From Candidatus Schekmanbacteria bacterium (GTDB taxonomy: Bacteria > Schekmanbacteria > GWA2-38-11 > J061): a stretch of DNA of 64,000 nt. The notes under the pieces were generated by a model, which was not told the origin of the DNA, ran no database searches, and saw only the letters and a list, made by a program, of their open reading frames with translations. Both the position numbers and the translations under genes were made by a program. Every line of letters starts with the position of its first letter. Position 1 is the stretch's first letter. The stretch is taken from positions 256,299 through 320,298 of the forward strand of contig JACRJM010000003.1 in assembly GCA_016219965.1 (NCBI GenBank). The letters run 5' to 3'. Of this stretch, positions 15,722 to 23,756 are shown in pieces.

Positions 15722-16612
15722 ATGGAAACAAAAGAATATCTGAAATCCAGACAAAAAATACTGGATGTTGAGCTTAAACGCCTTCTTCCAAAAACAACTG
15801 TTTATCCTCAGACAATCAGAAAATCCATGAGATACAGTACATTTGCCGGAGGTAAAAGACTTCGTCCCATGCTCTGTATGGCAGCATGCGAGTCTTTTGG
15901 CGGAAGCTATAAAAAAGCACTCCCTTTTGCCTGTGCGCTTGAAATAATACATACTTATTCTCTCATCCATGACGACCTTCCGGCCATTGACAATGATGAC
16001 TTGCGCCGGGGAATGCCAACTAACCATAAGATATTCGGCGAGGCAATGGCAATTCTTGCCGGAGATGCCCTTCTTACGCTGGCTTTCAAAATATCTTCTG
16101 GAAAAGAGGCTGTAAAGGCCGTGGGGACAGAGAGCGCATTGCGGATAACCCATGAGATTGCCAATTATGCAGGGGTAGACGGAATGGTTGGCGGACAGGT
16201 TGCAGACATTGAATCGGAGCATAGGAAGGTACCGGCAAATAGGGTGACTTTCATACATATGAACAAAACAGCAGCCCTTATCACCGCCTCTGTAAGGGCA
16301 GGCGCCATTGCCGCAGGCTGCCAGGAGAAGATTATTCAAAAATTAACTGTTTTCAGTGAAAAAATTGGTTTGGCTTTTCAGATTACTGATGATATTTTAA
16401 ATGTTGAGGGTGATGAGCAGATTATAGGCAAGAGTGTTGGCAGCGATGCTAAGCTCGGAAAAGCAACTTATCCTGCTGTATTTGGACTTGAAAAATCAAG
16501 GCAAATAGCATTAAAGCTTGTACGGGATTCTATGGATATGATTGATTCAGTTAAACCAAAAACCTTTTATCTGAAAGAGATAGCAGGTCTCATTGTTGCC
16601 CGCAGAAGATAA
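15722..16612 (+). CDS. ispA: Farnesyl/geranyl diphosphate synthase, IspA type
   Basis: Short-chain trans-prenyltransferase condensing IPP with DMAPP/GPP to C15 (possibly C20) diphosphate. The first Asp-rich motif has the bacterial DDxxxxD form: DDLPAIDNDD at residues 84-93, preceded by AGGKRLRP at 42-49. The second motif is DDILN at 223-227, followed by GKSVGSDAKLGKATYP. Length 296 is normal. It sits between xseB and dxs, the widespread xseB-ispA-dxs arrangement, so precursor synthesis and elongation are co-expressed. Product length cannot be fixed from sequence. Confidence 0.95.
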   Translation: METKEYLKSRQKILDVELKRLLPKTTVYPQTIRKSMRYSTFAGGKRLRPMLCMAACESFGGSYKKALPFACALEIIHTYSLIHDDLPAIDNDDLRRGMPTNHKIFGEAMAILAGDALLTLAFKISSGKEAVKAVGTESALRITHEIANYAGVDGMVGGQVADIESEHRKVPANRVTFIHMNKTAALITASVRAGAIAAGCQEKIIQKLTVFSEKIGLAFQITDDILNVEGDEQIIGKSVGSDAKLGKATYPAVFGLEKSRQIALKLVRDSMDMIDSVKPKTFYLKEIAGLIVARRR

Positions 16613-16636
16613 CTGATGGTCTTACAAGAAAGTTAA

Positions 16637-18574
16637 ATGGCTAAAATACTTGATAAAATAAATTTTCCCTCTGATATAAAATCCCTTCCTCTTGAGGAAC
16701 TTGATGAGCTTGCAGGGGATGTAAGGGAACTGATAATAGATGTAATATCGAGAAACGGTGGACATCTTGCATCTAGCCTCGGAGTCGTTGAACTGACGAT
16801 TGCGCTACATTATGTCTTTGATACCCCGGTGGACAAGATAATCTGGGATGTGGGTCACCAGGCATATGCCCATAAGATACTGACTGGAAGAAAAGACAGG
16901 TTCAATACGATCCGGAAATACGGTGGATTGAGCGGCTTTCCCCATCCGGAGGAAAGCGAGTATGATTCCTTTGTGGCAGGACATGCAAGCACTGCCATCT
17001 CAGTTGCACTCGGGATACTCGAGGGGATCGAAAAGAACGAAAAACCGGGCAAGGTTGTGGCGGTTGTCGGAGACGGTTCCCTTACAGGGGGAATGGCTTT
17101 TGAAGGCCTTAATCAGGCAGGTCATATAAAGAATAATTTTACTGTCATACTCAATGACAACAAGATGTCTATCTCGCCTAATGTGGGTGCTCTTGCTGCT
17201 TATTTGTCTAAGGTCACGACAGGCACAAAATACATGAAATTCAGAAAAGATGTTGAAGCGCTTCTTGCAAGCTTTCCTAAAATCGGCTCTCAGTTAGTAA
17301 AGAAAGTAAAACAGGTTGAAGAGGCTTTAAAAAGCCTCATAGTCCCCGGGATACTTTTTGAAGAACTTGGATTTAAATATGTGGGACCCATAGATGGACA
17401 TAATATCAACCATCTCATTGAAACGCTGAAGAATGTAAAAAAACTTGAAGGTCCTGTTCTTGTCCATGTAATCACTATGAAGGGAAAGGGGTACCATCAT
17501 GCGGAAGATGATCCGTCCACATTTCACGGCGTAGCGCCCTTTGACATAGTGAGCGGTGAGTTTGACGGTAACGGAGGAGCAGTTTCCTATACCCAGATAT
17601 TCTCAGAAACACTTATAAAGATTGCGGAAAAAGATAAAAGAATTGTGGCAGTTACTGCTGCCATGGCCGAGGGAACGGGGCTTTGTATCTTCAGGGAAAA
17701 ATTCCCTGAACGTTTTTATGATGTTGGAATTGCGGAACAACATGCTGTGACATTTTCTGCCGGCCTTGCATCGCAGGGAATGAAGCCGGTTGTTGCTATA
17801 TATTCAACATTTTTACAAAGAGCCTATGACCAGATCATACACGATACATGCATCCCGCATCTTCCGGTTGTCTTCGCTGTTGACAGGGCAGGCATAGTCG
17901 GGGCTGACGGCGTCACGCATCAGGGGACACTCGATATTTCGTACCTCAGGCTTATACCCGGCATTACCTTAATGGCCCCGAAGGATGAGAATGAGCTCCA
18001 GCATATGCTGTTTACTGCTTTTACAATCAACGGACCTGTGGTCTTACGATATCCGCGCAGTGTTTGCGAAGGTGTGGTTATGGATGAGGAGTTAAAGCTC
18101 ATTCCTGTCGGGAAAGCGGAGATAATGACTGAAGGAAATGACATACTTATCATCGCCTCCGGTAATATGGTGCATCCTGCTTTGTGTGCAGGAGAAAAAC
18201 TTAAAAAAGAAGGGATAAGCTCGACGGTTTTGAATTTAAGATTCATAAAGCCCTTGGACAGCGAAACAATTTTGAAATTAGCCGGAAAAATTACTACTAT
18301 TTTAACAGTAGAAGAAAACACTATCCCGGGAGGAATGGGAAGCGCTATTATAGAAATGCTCGCAGAGAAGGGAATAACAAACCTTAATATAAAGCTGATG
18401 GGGATACCGGACGAATTTGTCCCGCACGGTTCTCAAAAACAGCTCCGTGAGAGATACGGTCTTACCATAGAAGGAATTGTATCAGCAGCAAAGAGCATGA
18501 TAGAAAATAAAAAAGTTTCAGAACTCTCAATTAAGAGAAAAATAAAGGAGGTTGGCATAATTGGCAAAAACTAA
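16637..18574 (+). CDS. dxs: 1-deoxy-D-xylulose-5-phosphate synthase
   Basis: Thiamine-diphosphate enzyme that joins pyruvate and glyceraldehyde 3-phosphate, the first step of the MEP isoprenoid pathway. Visible landmarks: DVGHQAYAHK with His74, the thiamine-diphosphate motif GDGSLTGG at 145-152 running on to the ILNDN segment, the pyrimidine-domain sequence DVGIAEQHAVTFSAGLA, and the transketolase C-terminal domain from about residue 500. Length 645 is slightly above the typical 620-640 because of a basic C-terminal tail. The ATG at 16637 is 24 bp after ispA; the next gene starts inside its end. Confidence 0.97.
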   Translation: MAKILDKINFPSDIKSLPLEELDELAGDVRELIIDVISRNGGHLASSLGVVELTIALHYVFDTPVDKIIWDVGHQAYAHKILTGRKDRFNTIRKYGGLSGFPHPEESEYDSFVAGHASTAISVALGILEGIEKNEKPGKVVAVVGDGSLTGGMAFEGLNQAGHIKNNFTVILNDNKMSISPNVGALAAYLSKVTTGTKYMKFRKDVEALLASFPKIGSQLVKKVKQVEEALKSLIVPGILFEELGFKYVGPIDGHNINHLIETLKNVKKLEGPVLVHVITMKGKGYHHAEDDPSTFHGVAPFDIVSGEFDGNGGAVSYTQIFSETLIKIAEKDKRIVAVTAAMAEGTGLCIFREKFPERFYDVGIAEQHAVTFSAGLASQGMKPVVAIYSTFLQRAYDQIIHDTCIPHLPVVFAVDRAGIVGADGVTHQGTLDISYLRLIPGITLMAPKDENELQHMLFTAFTINGPVVLRYPRSVCEGVVMDEELKLIPVGKAEIMTEGNDILIIASGNMVHPALCAGEKLKKEGISSTVLNLRFIKPLDSETILKLAGKITTILTVEENTIPGGMGSAIIEMLAEKGITNLNIKLMGIPDEFVPHGSQKQLRERYGLTIEGIVSAAKSMIENKKVSELSIKRKIKEVGIIGKN

Positions 18575-19640
18575 AGTAGCTGTAATAAAAACCAAACCTG
18601 AATCCGCAGTGGAAGACTATGGCAAACTTCTTGAGATGGCAGAGTTCGAAAAATTTCTCACTAAGGGGAAACCTGTCATTCTTAAGGAGAATATCTCATG
18701 GCATTTCCCTTATCCTGGGGCCAATACTACGCCGTGGCAGCTTGAAGGAACAATCAAGAAACTTAGAGAAAAAGGATACGGCGATCTTGTGGCTGTTTCG
18801 AATGAGACAGTTGTCACAAATGCATTTAAAGGTGAGAAGCTTAACAAGTTCACCCCTGTCTTTGAAAAATACAACATCCCAGTGAAATATAATTTCCTCC
18901 CAAAAGATATAAAATGGGTTCGCTATGAGCCAAAGGCAAAGATGATGGTGCTTGATAAGATTTTCCCGGATGGCATCTATCTGCCGGACTTCTTCTTCGA
19001 CAAAAATATAGTTCATCTGCCGACTGTGAAATGCCATATATATACTACGACTACGGGAGCTATGAAAAATGCCTTCGGCGGACTGCTCAACACACGCAGG
19101 CATTATACGCATAGCGACATCCACAGAACATTGGTTGACCTCCTGAAGATCCAGAAAGAGATTCACTCAGGGATTTTTGCGGTAATGGACGGCACTACCT
19201 GCGGCAACGGCCCGGGACCCCGCACTATGATTCCTGTAGAAAAAGATTACATCCTTGCAAGCGGTGATTGTGTTGCGATCGATGCTGTGGCAAGCAAGAT
19301 GATGGGGTTTGATCCGATGAAGCTCGACTATATCAGGGTTGCACACGAAGAAGGCCTGGGAACAGGAAGATTGGACGAAATAGAAATAGTAGGGGAAGAT
19401 ATATCAAAGGTGGATTTCAAATTCTATGTAGGCGACAACCTGGCGAGCCATGTGGGCGACCTTCTCTGGTTCAGCCCGCTAAAGATTATGCAAAAGCTGT
19501 TTTTCCATACGCCGCTTGTTTATCTCTTTGTTTTCGGTTCCTTCTTCTACCATGACTATCTCTGGTATCCGGTCTTTGGAAGGAAAGCTGTAAACAATTT
19601 CCTGAAAACCAAGTGGGGAAAGCTTTTCGCCAGCTATTGA
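18561..19640 (+). CDS. DUF362 domain protein
   Basis: 359-residue protein with DUF362 features: VILKENISWHFPYPGANT near the start, VHLPTVKCHIYTTTTGAMKN FGG-type block in the middle, and ILASGDCVAIDAVASKMMGFDP later. DUF362 is often linked to iron-sulfur proteins, but no C-x-x-C-x-x-C cluster motif is present here. The C-terminal 60 residues contain an aromatic, hydrophobic segment (LVYLFVFGSFFYHDYLW) that could associate with the membrane. The start is TTG at 18561, placed by a strong GGAGG nine bases upstream and overlapping dxs by 14 bp, so it belongs to the dxs operon. Its link to isoprenoid synthesis is unknown. Confidence 0.85.
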   Translation: MAKTKVAVIKTKPESAVEDYGKLLEMAEFEKFLTKGKPVILKENISWHFPYPGANTTPWQLEGTIKKLREKGYGDLVAVSNETVVTNAFKGEKLNKFTPVFEKYNIPVKYNFLPKDIKWVRYEPKAKMMVLDKIFPDGIYLPDFFFDKNIVHLPTVKCHIYTTTTGAMKNAFGGLLNTRRHYTHSDIHRTLVDLLKIQKEIHSGIFAVMDGTTCGNGPGPRTMIPVEKDYILASGDCVAIDAVASKMMGFDPMKLDYIRVAHEEGLGTGRLDEIEIVGEDISKVDFKFYVGDNLASHVGDLLWFSPLKIMQKLFFHTPLVYLFVFGSFFYHDYLWYPVFGRKAVNNFLKTKWGKLFASY

Positions 19641-19657
19641 TTAGTTAAAGAAAATTC

Positions 19658-19709
19658 AACCACAGAGGTCACAGATTACAAAACAATCTGCAGCTTCTGT
19701 GGTTTTTTA
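19658..19709 (+). terminator. Rho-independent terminator of the xseA-dxs-DUF362 operon
   Basis: AACCACAGA pairs with TCTGTGGTT, ending in a run of six T. The loop is long (about 30 bases, with an inner ACAGATT/AATCTG pairing). It starts 17 bp after the DUF362 stop codon. Confidence 0.65.
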
Positions 19710-19710
19710 T

Positions 19711-19835
19711 ATTCCAGCCCATAGTCAAAAGTAGACCGAGGCGACAAGGAGGAAGCGACGCAGGCGTACTGTTTTGTACGTCGAGGAGCTGACGACGCAG
19801 GCAACGAAGGGATACAAATGAATATTGGCTGGAAT
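19711..19835 (+). repeat. Hairpin repeat family 1, divergent copy (125 bp)
   Basis: Terminal inverted repeat ATTCCAGCC (19711) and GGCTGGAAT (ending 19835). The interior keeps the family order: GAGGAAGCG, the apical hairpin GCGTAC-TGTTTT-GTACGT, CGAGGA and GCTGACGACG. The termini differ from the other copies, so it is a subfamily. It lies directly head-to-tail with the next copy, one base apart, between the DUF362 terminator and nadA. Confidence 0.75.
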
Positions 19836-19836
19836 T

Positions 19837-19960
19837 GCGAATGCAAGATTTGTGCGTCAGGCGAGGAAGCGGAGGATTAGCATACCGGAGCATATTTCTG
19901 GATATGTGAGGATTGCTAACCGGACGCTGACAAAGCATCACGCCAAAGCTTGCGTTCGCC
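19837..19960 (+). repeat. Hairpin repeat family 1, copy 5 (full length, 124 bp)
   Basis: Terminal arms GCGAATGCAAGATTTG and CCAAAGCTTGCGTTCGC pair with each other. The interior is nearly identical to the copy at 6695 (GAGGAAGCGGAGGATTAGCA, TACCGGA), but the apical stem is GCATAT-TTCTGG-ATATGT, a compensated change. It ends one base from the nadA stop codon (19962-19964). The 19641-19961 gap is filled by the terminator and the two repeats. Confidence 0.88.
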
Positions 19961-19961
19961 C

Positions 19962-20930
19962 TTAGTCACGCGGGATTTCGAGCATGCGTTTGAGAGATAA
20001 ATACGCCCTCCCCCTCACCGGCTCCTCAACCTTAATGACAGGCTCAAGGCGTTCAAGGGCAAGGACAATATCCACAAGCCTTGTGAGCTTCATGTTAGGG
20101 CAGATCATCCGTGTCCTTGATGGATGAATAAATTCCTTTTCCGGGTTATCTTTTTTAAGCCTGTAAAAAATCCCCTCCTCGGTACCTATTATAAATTTTT
20201 TTGCAGGACTCTCTTTTACATACGTTAGCATTCCTGATGTGCTGCATATGTGGTCTGCAAACTCAAGGACTTCAGGCGGACATTCCGGATGAGCTACAAA
20301 AAGCGCGTCAGGATTTTCTTTTTTTACCCTTTCAACATCATTAACGCGCAGGAGATGATGCGTGGGGCAGAACCCCTCCCAGGGGATGACTTTTTTTGCT
20401 GTATGTTTTGCAGTATAAAGGGCAAGATTTTTATCAGGCACCATGAGCACAGTGTCTTCTTTAACGGAATTTACCACGTTTACCGCATTGGCAGATGTAC
20501 AGCAGATATCACTTATGGATTTTACAAGAGCTGAAGAATTTACATAGCAGACTGTTGGCACGCCCGGAAGTTCAGCCTGTTTTTTTTTAAGTTCTTCTTC
20601 TGTTACCATGTCAGCCATCGGGCATCCGGCATCGATTCTGGGAAGTATTACTTTTTTTCCGGGTGAAAGTATACTTGCGCTTTCAGCCATGAAATGCACG
20701 CCGCAGAATATTATTATCTCTGCACTGCTCTTTGATGCCTCGATGCTTAAGCCAAGGGAGTCTCCGCAAATATCTGCGATTTCCTGAACCTCATCGCGCT
20801 GGTAGTTATGGGCAAGGATTATTGCATTTTTAGATTTTCTGAGTTTATTAATACGATCGGCAAGAATTGTATCGCTCAGGGTGTTCAGCATTCCCTCTAT
20901 ATTGCCATCAGCTTTGTTATTTATAGCCAA
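19962..20930 (-). CDS. nadA: Quinolinate synthase
   Basis: Oxygen-sensitive [4Fe-4S] enzyme that makes quinolinate from iminoaspartate and dihydroxyacetone phosphate in NAD synthesis. Motifs: [12 protein letters not shown], then [21 protein letters not shown] (first cluster Cys), the region HPECP and the late CPNMKLT Cys. Length 322 fits the long bacterial form. The start is TTG at 20930, directly after the pgpA stop codon with an AAGG site eight bases upstream, implying coupling to pgpA. No nadB or nadC is nearby. The stop codon is followed one base later by a hairpin repeat. Confidence 0.95.
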   Translation of the reverse strand: MAINNKADGNIEGMLNTLSDTILADRINKLRKSKNAIILAHNYQRDEVQEIADICGDSLGLSIEASKSSAEIIIFCGVHFMAESASILSPGKKVILPRIDAGCPMADMVTEEELKKKQAELPGVPTVCYVNSSALVKSISDICCTSANAVNVVNSVKEDTVLMVPDKNLALYTAKHTAKKVIPWEGFCPTHHLLRVNDVERVKKENPDALFVAHPECPPEVLEFADHICSTSGMLTYVKESPAKKFIIGTEEGIFYRLKKDNPEKEFIHPSRTRMICPNMKLTRLVDIVLALERLEPVIKVEEPVRGRAYLSLKRMLEIPRD

Positions 20931-21392
20931 TTAATAAACCTTAATCAAAATCTGCATTATTATATTTGAATAAATACCCGCAACAACATCATCAAGCATA
21001 ACCCCTGTGCCGCCGCTCAGCTTTTCCATCCTTCTTCCGGGAAAAGGTTTTATAATGTCCATAATCCTGAAAATCACGAAGGCCGCTATCATATATTTCC
21101 ACTTAAATGGAATAAGAAAGAGGCTTATCAGCATTCCCGCCACTTCATCTATGACTATTTCCGAGCTGTCTTTCGTGCCGAAATACTTTTCGCTGTATGA
21201 GGCTGCGAATATTCCGGCAATGGTTATGAAAACTATGGAAGCCGCAACAGAGTAGTTAGAAAGCCCTTCCGGAGAAAATCTTTCTATAAAATAATAAATT
21301 ATTAAACCGCCAAGGCTTCCTGCAGTTCCCGGGACAATAGGAGAATAGCCGAGATAGCATGCCGTGGAAAAAAATATTATTAATTTTTTCAT
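20931..21392 (-). CDS. pgpA: Phosphatidylglycerophosphatase A
   Basis: Inner-membrane lipid phosphatase that dephosphorylates phosphatidylglycerol phosphate to phosphatidylglycerol. The family pattern is visible: GYSPIVPGTAGSLGGL near the N-terminus, EIVIDEVAGMLISL in the middle, FRIMDIIKPFPGRRME and GGTGVMLDDVVAGIYSN at the end, with about four membrane helices. The open frame starts at a TTG at 21416; the ATG at 21392 gives the conventional start (153 residues), though without a strong ribosome site. Co-transcribed with nadA, which abuts its stop codon. Confidence 0.92.
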   Translation of the reverse strand: MKKLIIFFSTACYLGYSPIVPGTAGSLGGLIIYYFIERFSPEGLSNYSVAASIVFITIAGIFAASYSEKYFGTKDSSEIVIDEVAGMLISLFLIPFKWKYMIAAFVIFRIMDIIKPFPGRRMEKLSGGTGVMLDDVVAGIYSNIIMQILIKVY

Positions 21393-21449
21393 CTTGTGGA
21401 ATATATTAGATATCAATGACTGTTGTCAAATTCAGGGATTCAAAAAAAT

Positions 21450-21481
21450 GTAGATTCCTTACGCCTTTATAAGGAATCTAC
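21450..21481 (-). terminator. Rho-independent terminator of the Slp lipoprotein gene
   Basis: A perfect 12-bp stem, GTAGATTCCTTA at 21450 with TAAGGAATCTAC ending at 21481, loop of eight bases. On the minus strand it is followed by ATTTTTTT. It lies 28 bp after the stop of the lipoprotein gene. Confidence 0.85.
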
Positions 21482-21509
21482 AATCAAGCGTGCAATTTAT
21501 TCATCTTAA

Positions 21510-22088
21510 CTACTTATTCTTTTTCCCTTTCTGAATAATCACTACAGGGGAACGATAATAGTCATAACCCCAATATGGATATCCTCCCCAATAAGGATAA
21601 TACCATGATGGATACATCGGAGTTGCGTAATTTGTGTTTTCAACCTTCTCTTCCCAGGCATATATCTCTTCTATTGAGAAAACAGGATAACTGTATTCCA
21701 TCTCTTCTATTTTGTTTTTTCTCACTTCAATGAATCTTCCCGCAAGAGTTACCTCTTTCCCCTGACGGTATATGAGAGGATCAATCAACCCTTTGTCTTT
21801 GGAAAGTACCGCAAGGAACCTGGTATTAGTAGGTTTTGAGCTTGAAAAATTACCCCTCTCATCTACAGGAACATAGGCAGCTTCTATTACTGATCCTTCC
21901 TCTGAAAATTTTGTGTTGGCTACTATACCGCCTAGAATAAAGAGCTTCCCTTTGTAAAAGTCAGGATTTTCTTTTATGGCTTGAAGAGGCAATTCTCTTG
22001 TGCCCGCCAGCATAAGCTCTTTTTTCAGGACTGAAGTGCAAGACAAAAGAACCAGAGGAATGATAAGGAAAATAAGTGTCTTTTTCAT
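21510..22088 (-). CDS. Slp-family outer-membrane lipoprotein
   Basis: 192-residue lipoprotein with lipobox LLSC (Cys17). It matches the Slp (starvation lipoprotein) family: an early YKGKLFILGGIVAN segment, the GKEVTLAGRFIEVRK block and FSIEEIYAWEEK. A C-terminal extension (about residues 155-185) is rich in Tyr, Pro, Trp and Gly (WYYPYWGGYPYWGYDYY), a feature sometimes seen at the end of outer-membrane Slp proteins. The shorter paralogue at 7455-7940 lacks this tail. ATG at 22088 follows GGGGA. Monocistronic: it has its own promoter at 22125-22153 and its own terminator at 21450-21481. Function in this organism unknown. Confidence 0.85.
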   Translation of the reverse strand: MKKTLIFLIIPLVLLSCTSVLKKELMLAGTRELPLQAIKENPDFYKGKLFILGGIVANTKFSEEGSVIEAAYVPVDERGNFSSSKPTNTRFLAVLSKDKGLIDPLIYRQGKEVTLAGRFIEVRKNKIEEMEYSYPVFSIEEIYAWEEKVENTNYATPMYPSWYYPYWGGYPYWGYDYYRSPVVIIQKGKKNK

Positions 22089-22124
22089 CTTCTATTCCCC
22101 CTTTCATCACTACCCCACGCTTTA

Positions 22125-22153
22125 TTAATATGCTCTATTTTATTAATTGTCAA
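22125..22153 (-). promoter_or_regulatory. Sigma-70 promoter for the Slp lipoprotein gene
   Basis: On the minus strand a perfect TTGACA (22148-22153) and TATTAA (22125-22130) are separated by 17 bp. The start of transcription would fall near 22118, giving a leader of about 30 nt. Confidence 0.65.
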
Positions 22154-22244
22154 TGCTTCCGGCAGTTCATTATTATTTAGACATAGCGCAGAAAATACTT
22201 TTTACTTTTGCTTATTTTTTCATATGTAATATAAGAATTTTAAT

Positions 22245-23645
22245 ATGTATAAAAAGGTAAATGACAAGCTTTTAGACAGGCTTGAAAAAGAAACAGGGAA
22301 TGATGTTGTCTTTTCTTCGGAAGAATCATTAGAGCCTTATTCGCGTGATCAGACCAAAGGATTGGAGTTTTACCCTGATATCGTAGTAAAGGCGAGAACT
22401 GTTGCTCATATCCGGTCAGCCCTTCAGCTTGCAAATGAATATAAGATTCCTGTTACCCCCAGAGGCCTTGGCTATGGATTGAGCGGAGGTTGTGTCCCGG
22501 TTTACGGCGGGATAGTTATTTCCATGGAAAGAATGGACAAGTTCCTTGAGCTTGACGAGGATAATCTCATGGCAGTTGTTGAGCCCGGGATAATCACTGG
22601 AAATTTTCACAGAGAAATAGAATCCGCAGGGCTTTTCTATCCGCCTGATCCTGCAAGCCTTGACAGCTGCAGCCTCGGAGGGAATATTGCCGAGGGTGCC
22701 GGAGGTCCCCAGGCTGTAAAATACGGGACCACAAAGGATTATGTCTGCGGACTCGAGGTTGTACTTGCCGGCGGCGAACTGATAAAAACCGGAGGTAAGG
22801 TAGTAAAAGACGCGACCGGATATAACTTCACACAGCTTTTTGTCGGCTCTGAAGGGACTCTTGGAATTCTTACAAAAGCAATTCTAAGACTGCTCCCGCT
22901 ACCACCTGCAAGGGCTGACCTTTTAGTTGCATATTCATCTGTTGATAATGCCTCAAAGACTGTTTCAGCTTTAATAAAGAAAAGGATAATCCCCTCTGCC
23001 CTTGAACTTATGGATGCAGCCGCTTTGAAGCTTGGCGAGAATTTCTTGGGACAGGAACCTCCATTCCCTGACGCAAAGGCACATCTTCTTATCACGCTTC
23101 ATGGAATGGAGAAAAGTGAACTTGACAGGGACATTGCAGTCATAGGAGAAGTGTGCGACGAAAACGGTGCAGTAGATGTTCTGCTGTCTCAGGGGAGCGA
23201 AAGCAGGGAAAGGCTCTGGAAATTCAGGCGCTGTTTATTTGAGGCTGCCGGAGCAAAAAGCCTGCTTTGCAGGAGTCTTGATCCTGTAGTGCCGCGTTCT
23301 TCAATACCTGAACTGATATCATATATGAAAGGATTATCAGAAAGAGAAGGTTTCGAGGCTTCATGCTTTGGCCATGCAGGGGACGGGAATATCCATGTGA
23401 CATTATTTCCCGGAAAATATGAGGAAGCGCTATGGCTAAAAAAATATCCTGATTTCTGCAGGCAGATATATGAAAAGACCATAAGCCTTGGCGGAAAGAT
23501 AGCCGCCGAACATGGCATAGGGATGATAAGAAAAGCCTATCTCCCCATGGCAATAGAACCTGCCCAGATGGACCTTCTTAAGAATACCAAGAGAGCATTC
23601 GACCCTCTGTGCATAATGAATCCCGGAAAGATTTTTGACTTGTAG
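22245..23645 (+). CDS. FAD-binding oxidoreductase, glycolate/D-lactate dehydrogenase (GlcD) type
   Basis: Flavoprotein that oxidises a 2-hydroxy acid such as glycolate or D-lactate. The FAD-binding PCMH domain covers about residues 30-215 (PRGLGYGLSGGCVP, LGGNIAEGAGGPQAVKYGTT, KDATGYNFTQLFVGSEGTLGI). The C-terminal FAD-oxidase domain ends with CFGHAGDGNIHV, GGKIAAEHGIG and PLCIMNPGKIFD. Length 466 is normal for GlcD. Neither a GlcE/GlcF partner nor an Fe-S subunit is adjacent. The ATG at 22245 has no obvious Shine-Dalgarno. Physiological substrate and electron acceptor are not determinable here. Confidence 0.92.
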   Translation: MYKKVNDKLLDRLEKETGNDVVFSSEESLEPYSRDQTKGLEFYPDIVVKARTVAHIRSALQLANEYKIPVTPRGLGYGLSGGCVPVYGGIVISMERMDKFLELDEDNLMAVVEPGIITGNFHREIESAGLFYPPDPASLDSCSLGGNIAEGAGGPQAVKYGTTKDYVCGLEVVLAGGELIKTGGKVVKDATGYNFTQLFVGSEGTLGILTKAILRLLPLPPARADLLVAYSSVDNASKTVSALIKKRIIPSALELMDAAALKLGENFLGQEPPFPDAKAHLLITLHGMEKSELDRDIAVIGEVCDENGAVDVLLSQGSESRERLWKFRRCLFEAAGAKSLLCRSLDPVVPRSSIPELISYMKGLSEREGFEASCFGHAGDGNIHVTLFPGKYEEALWLKKYPDFCRQIYEKTISLGGKIAAEHGIGMIRKAYLPMAIEPAQMDLLKNTKRAFDPLCIMNPGKIFDL

Positions 23646-23756
23646 GATATTGTTAATAAATACCGCACCTGATTTTATCAATCCCGTATTCTCATTGACA
23701 TTCATGTTATTACCGATAAAAGTCATACAATTTTTTGAAAAATAAAGAGGCGAAAT

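Noticed and set aside
19660-19960. A CRISPR-like array in the repeated region before nadA
   Set aside because: The repeats are two palindromic ~125-bp elements in tandem, not short direct repeats with unique spacers.
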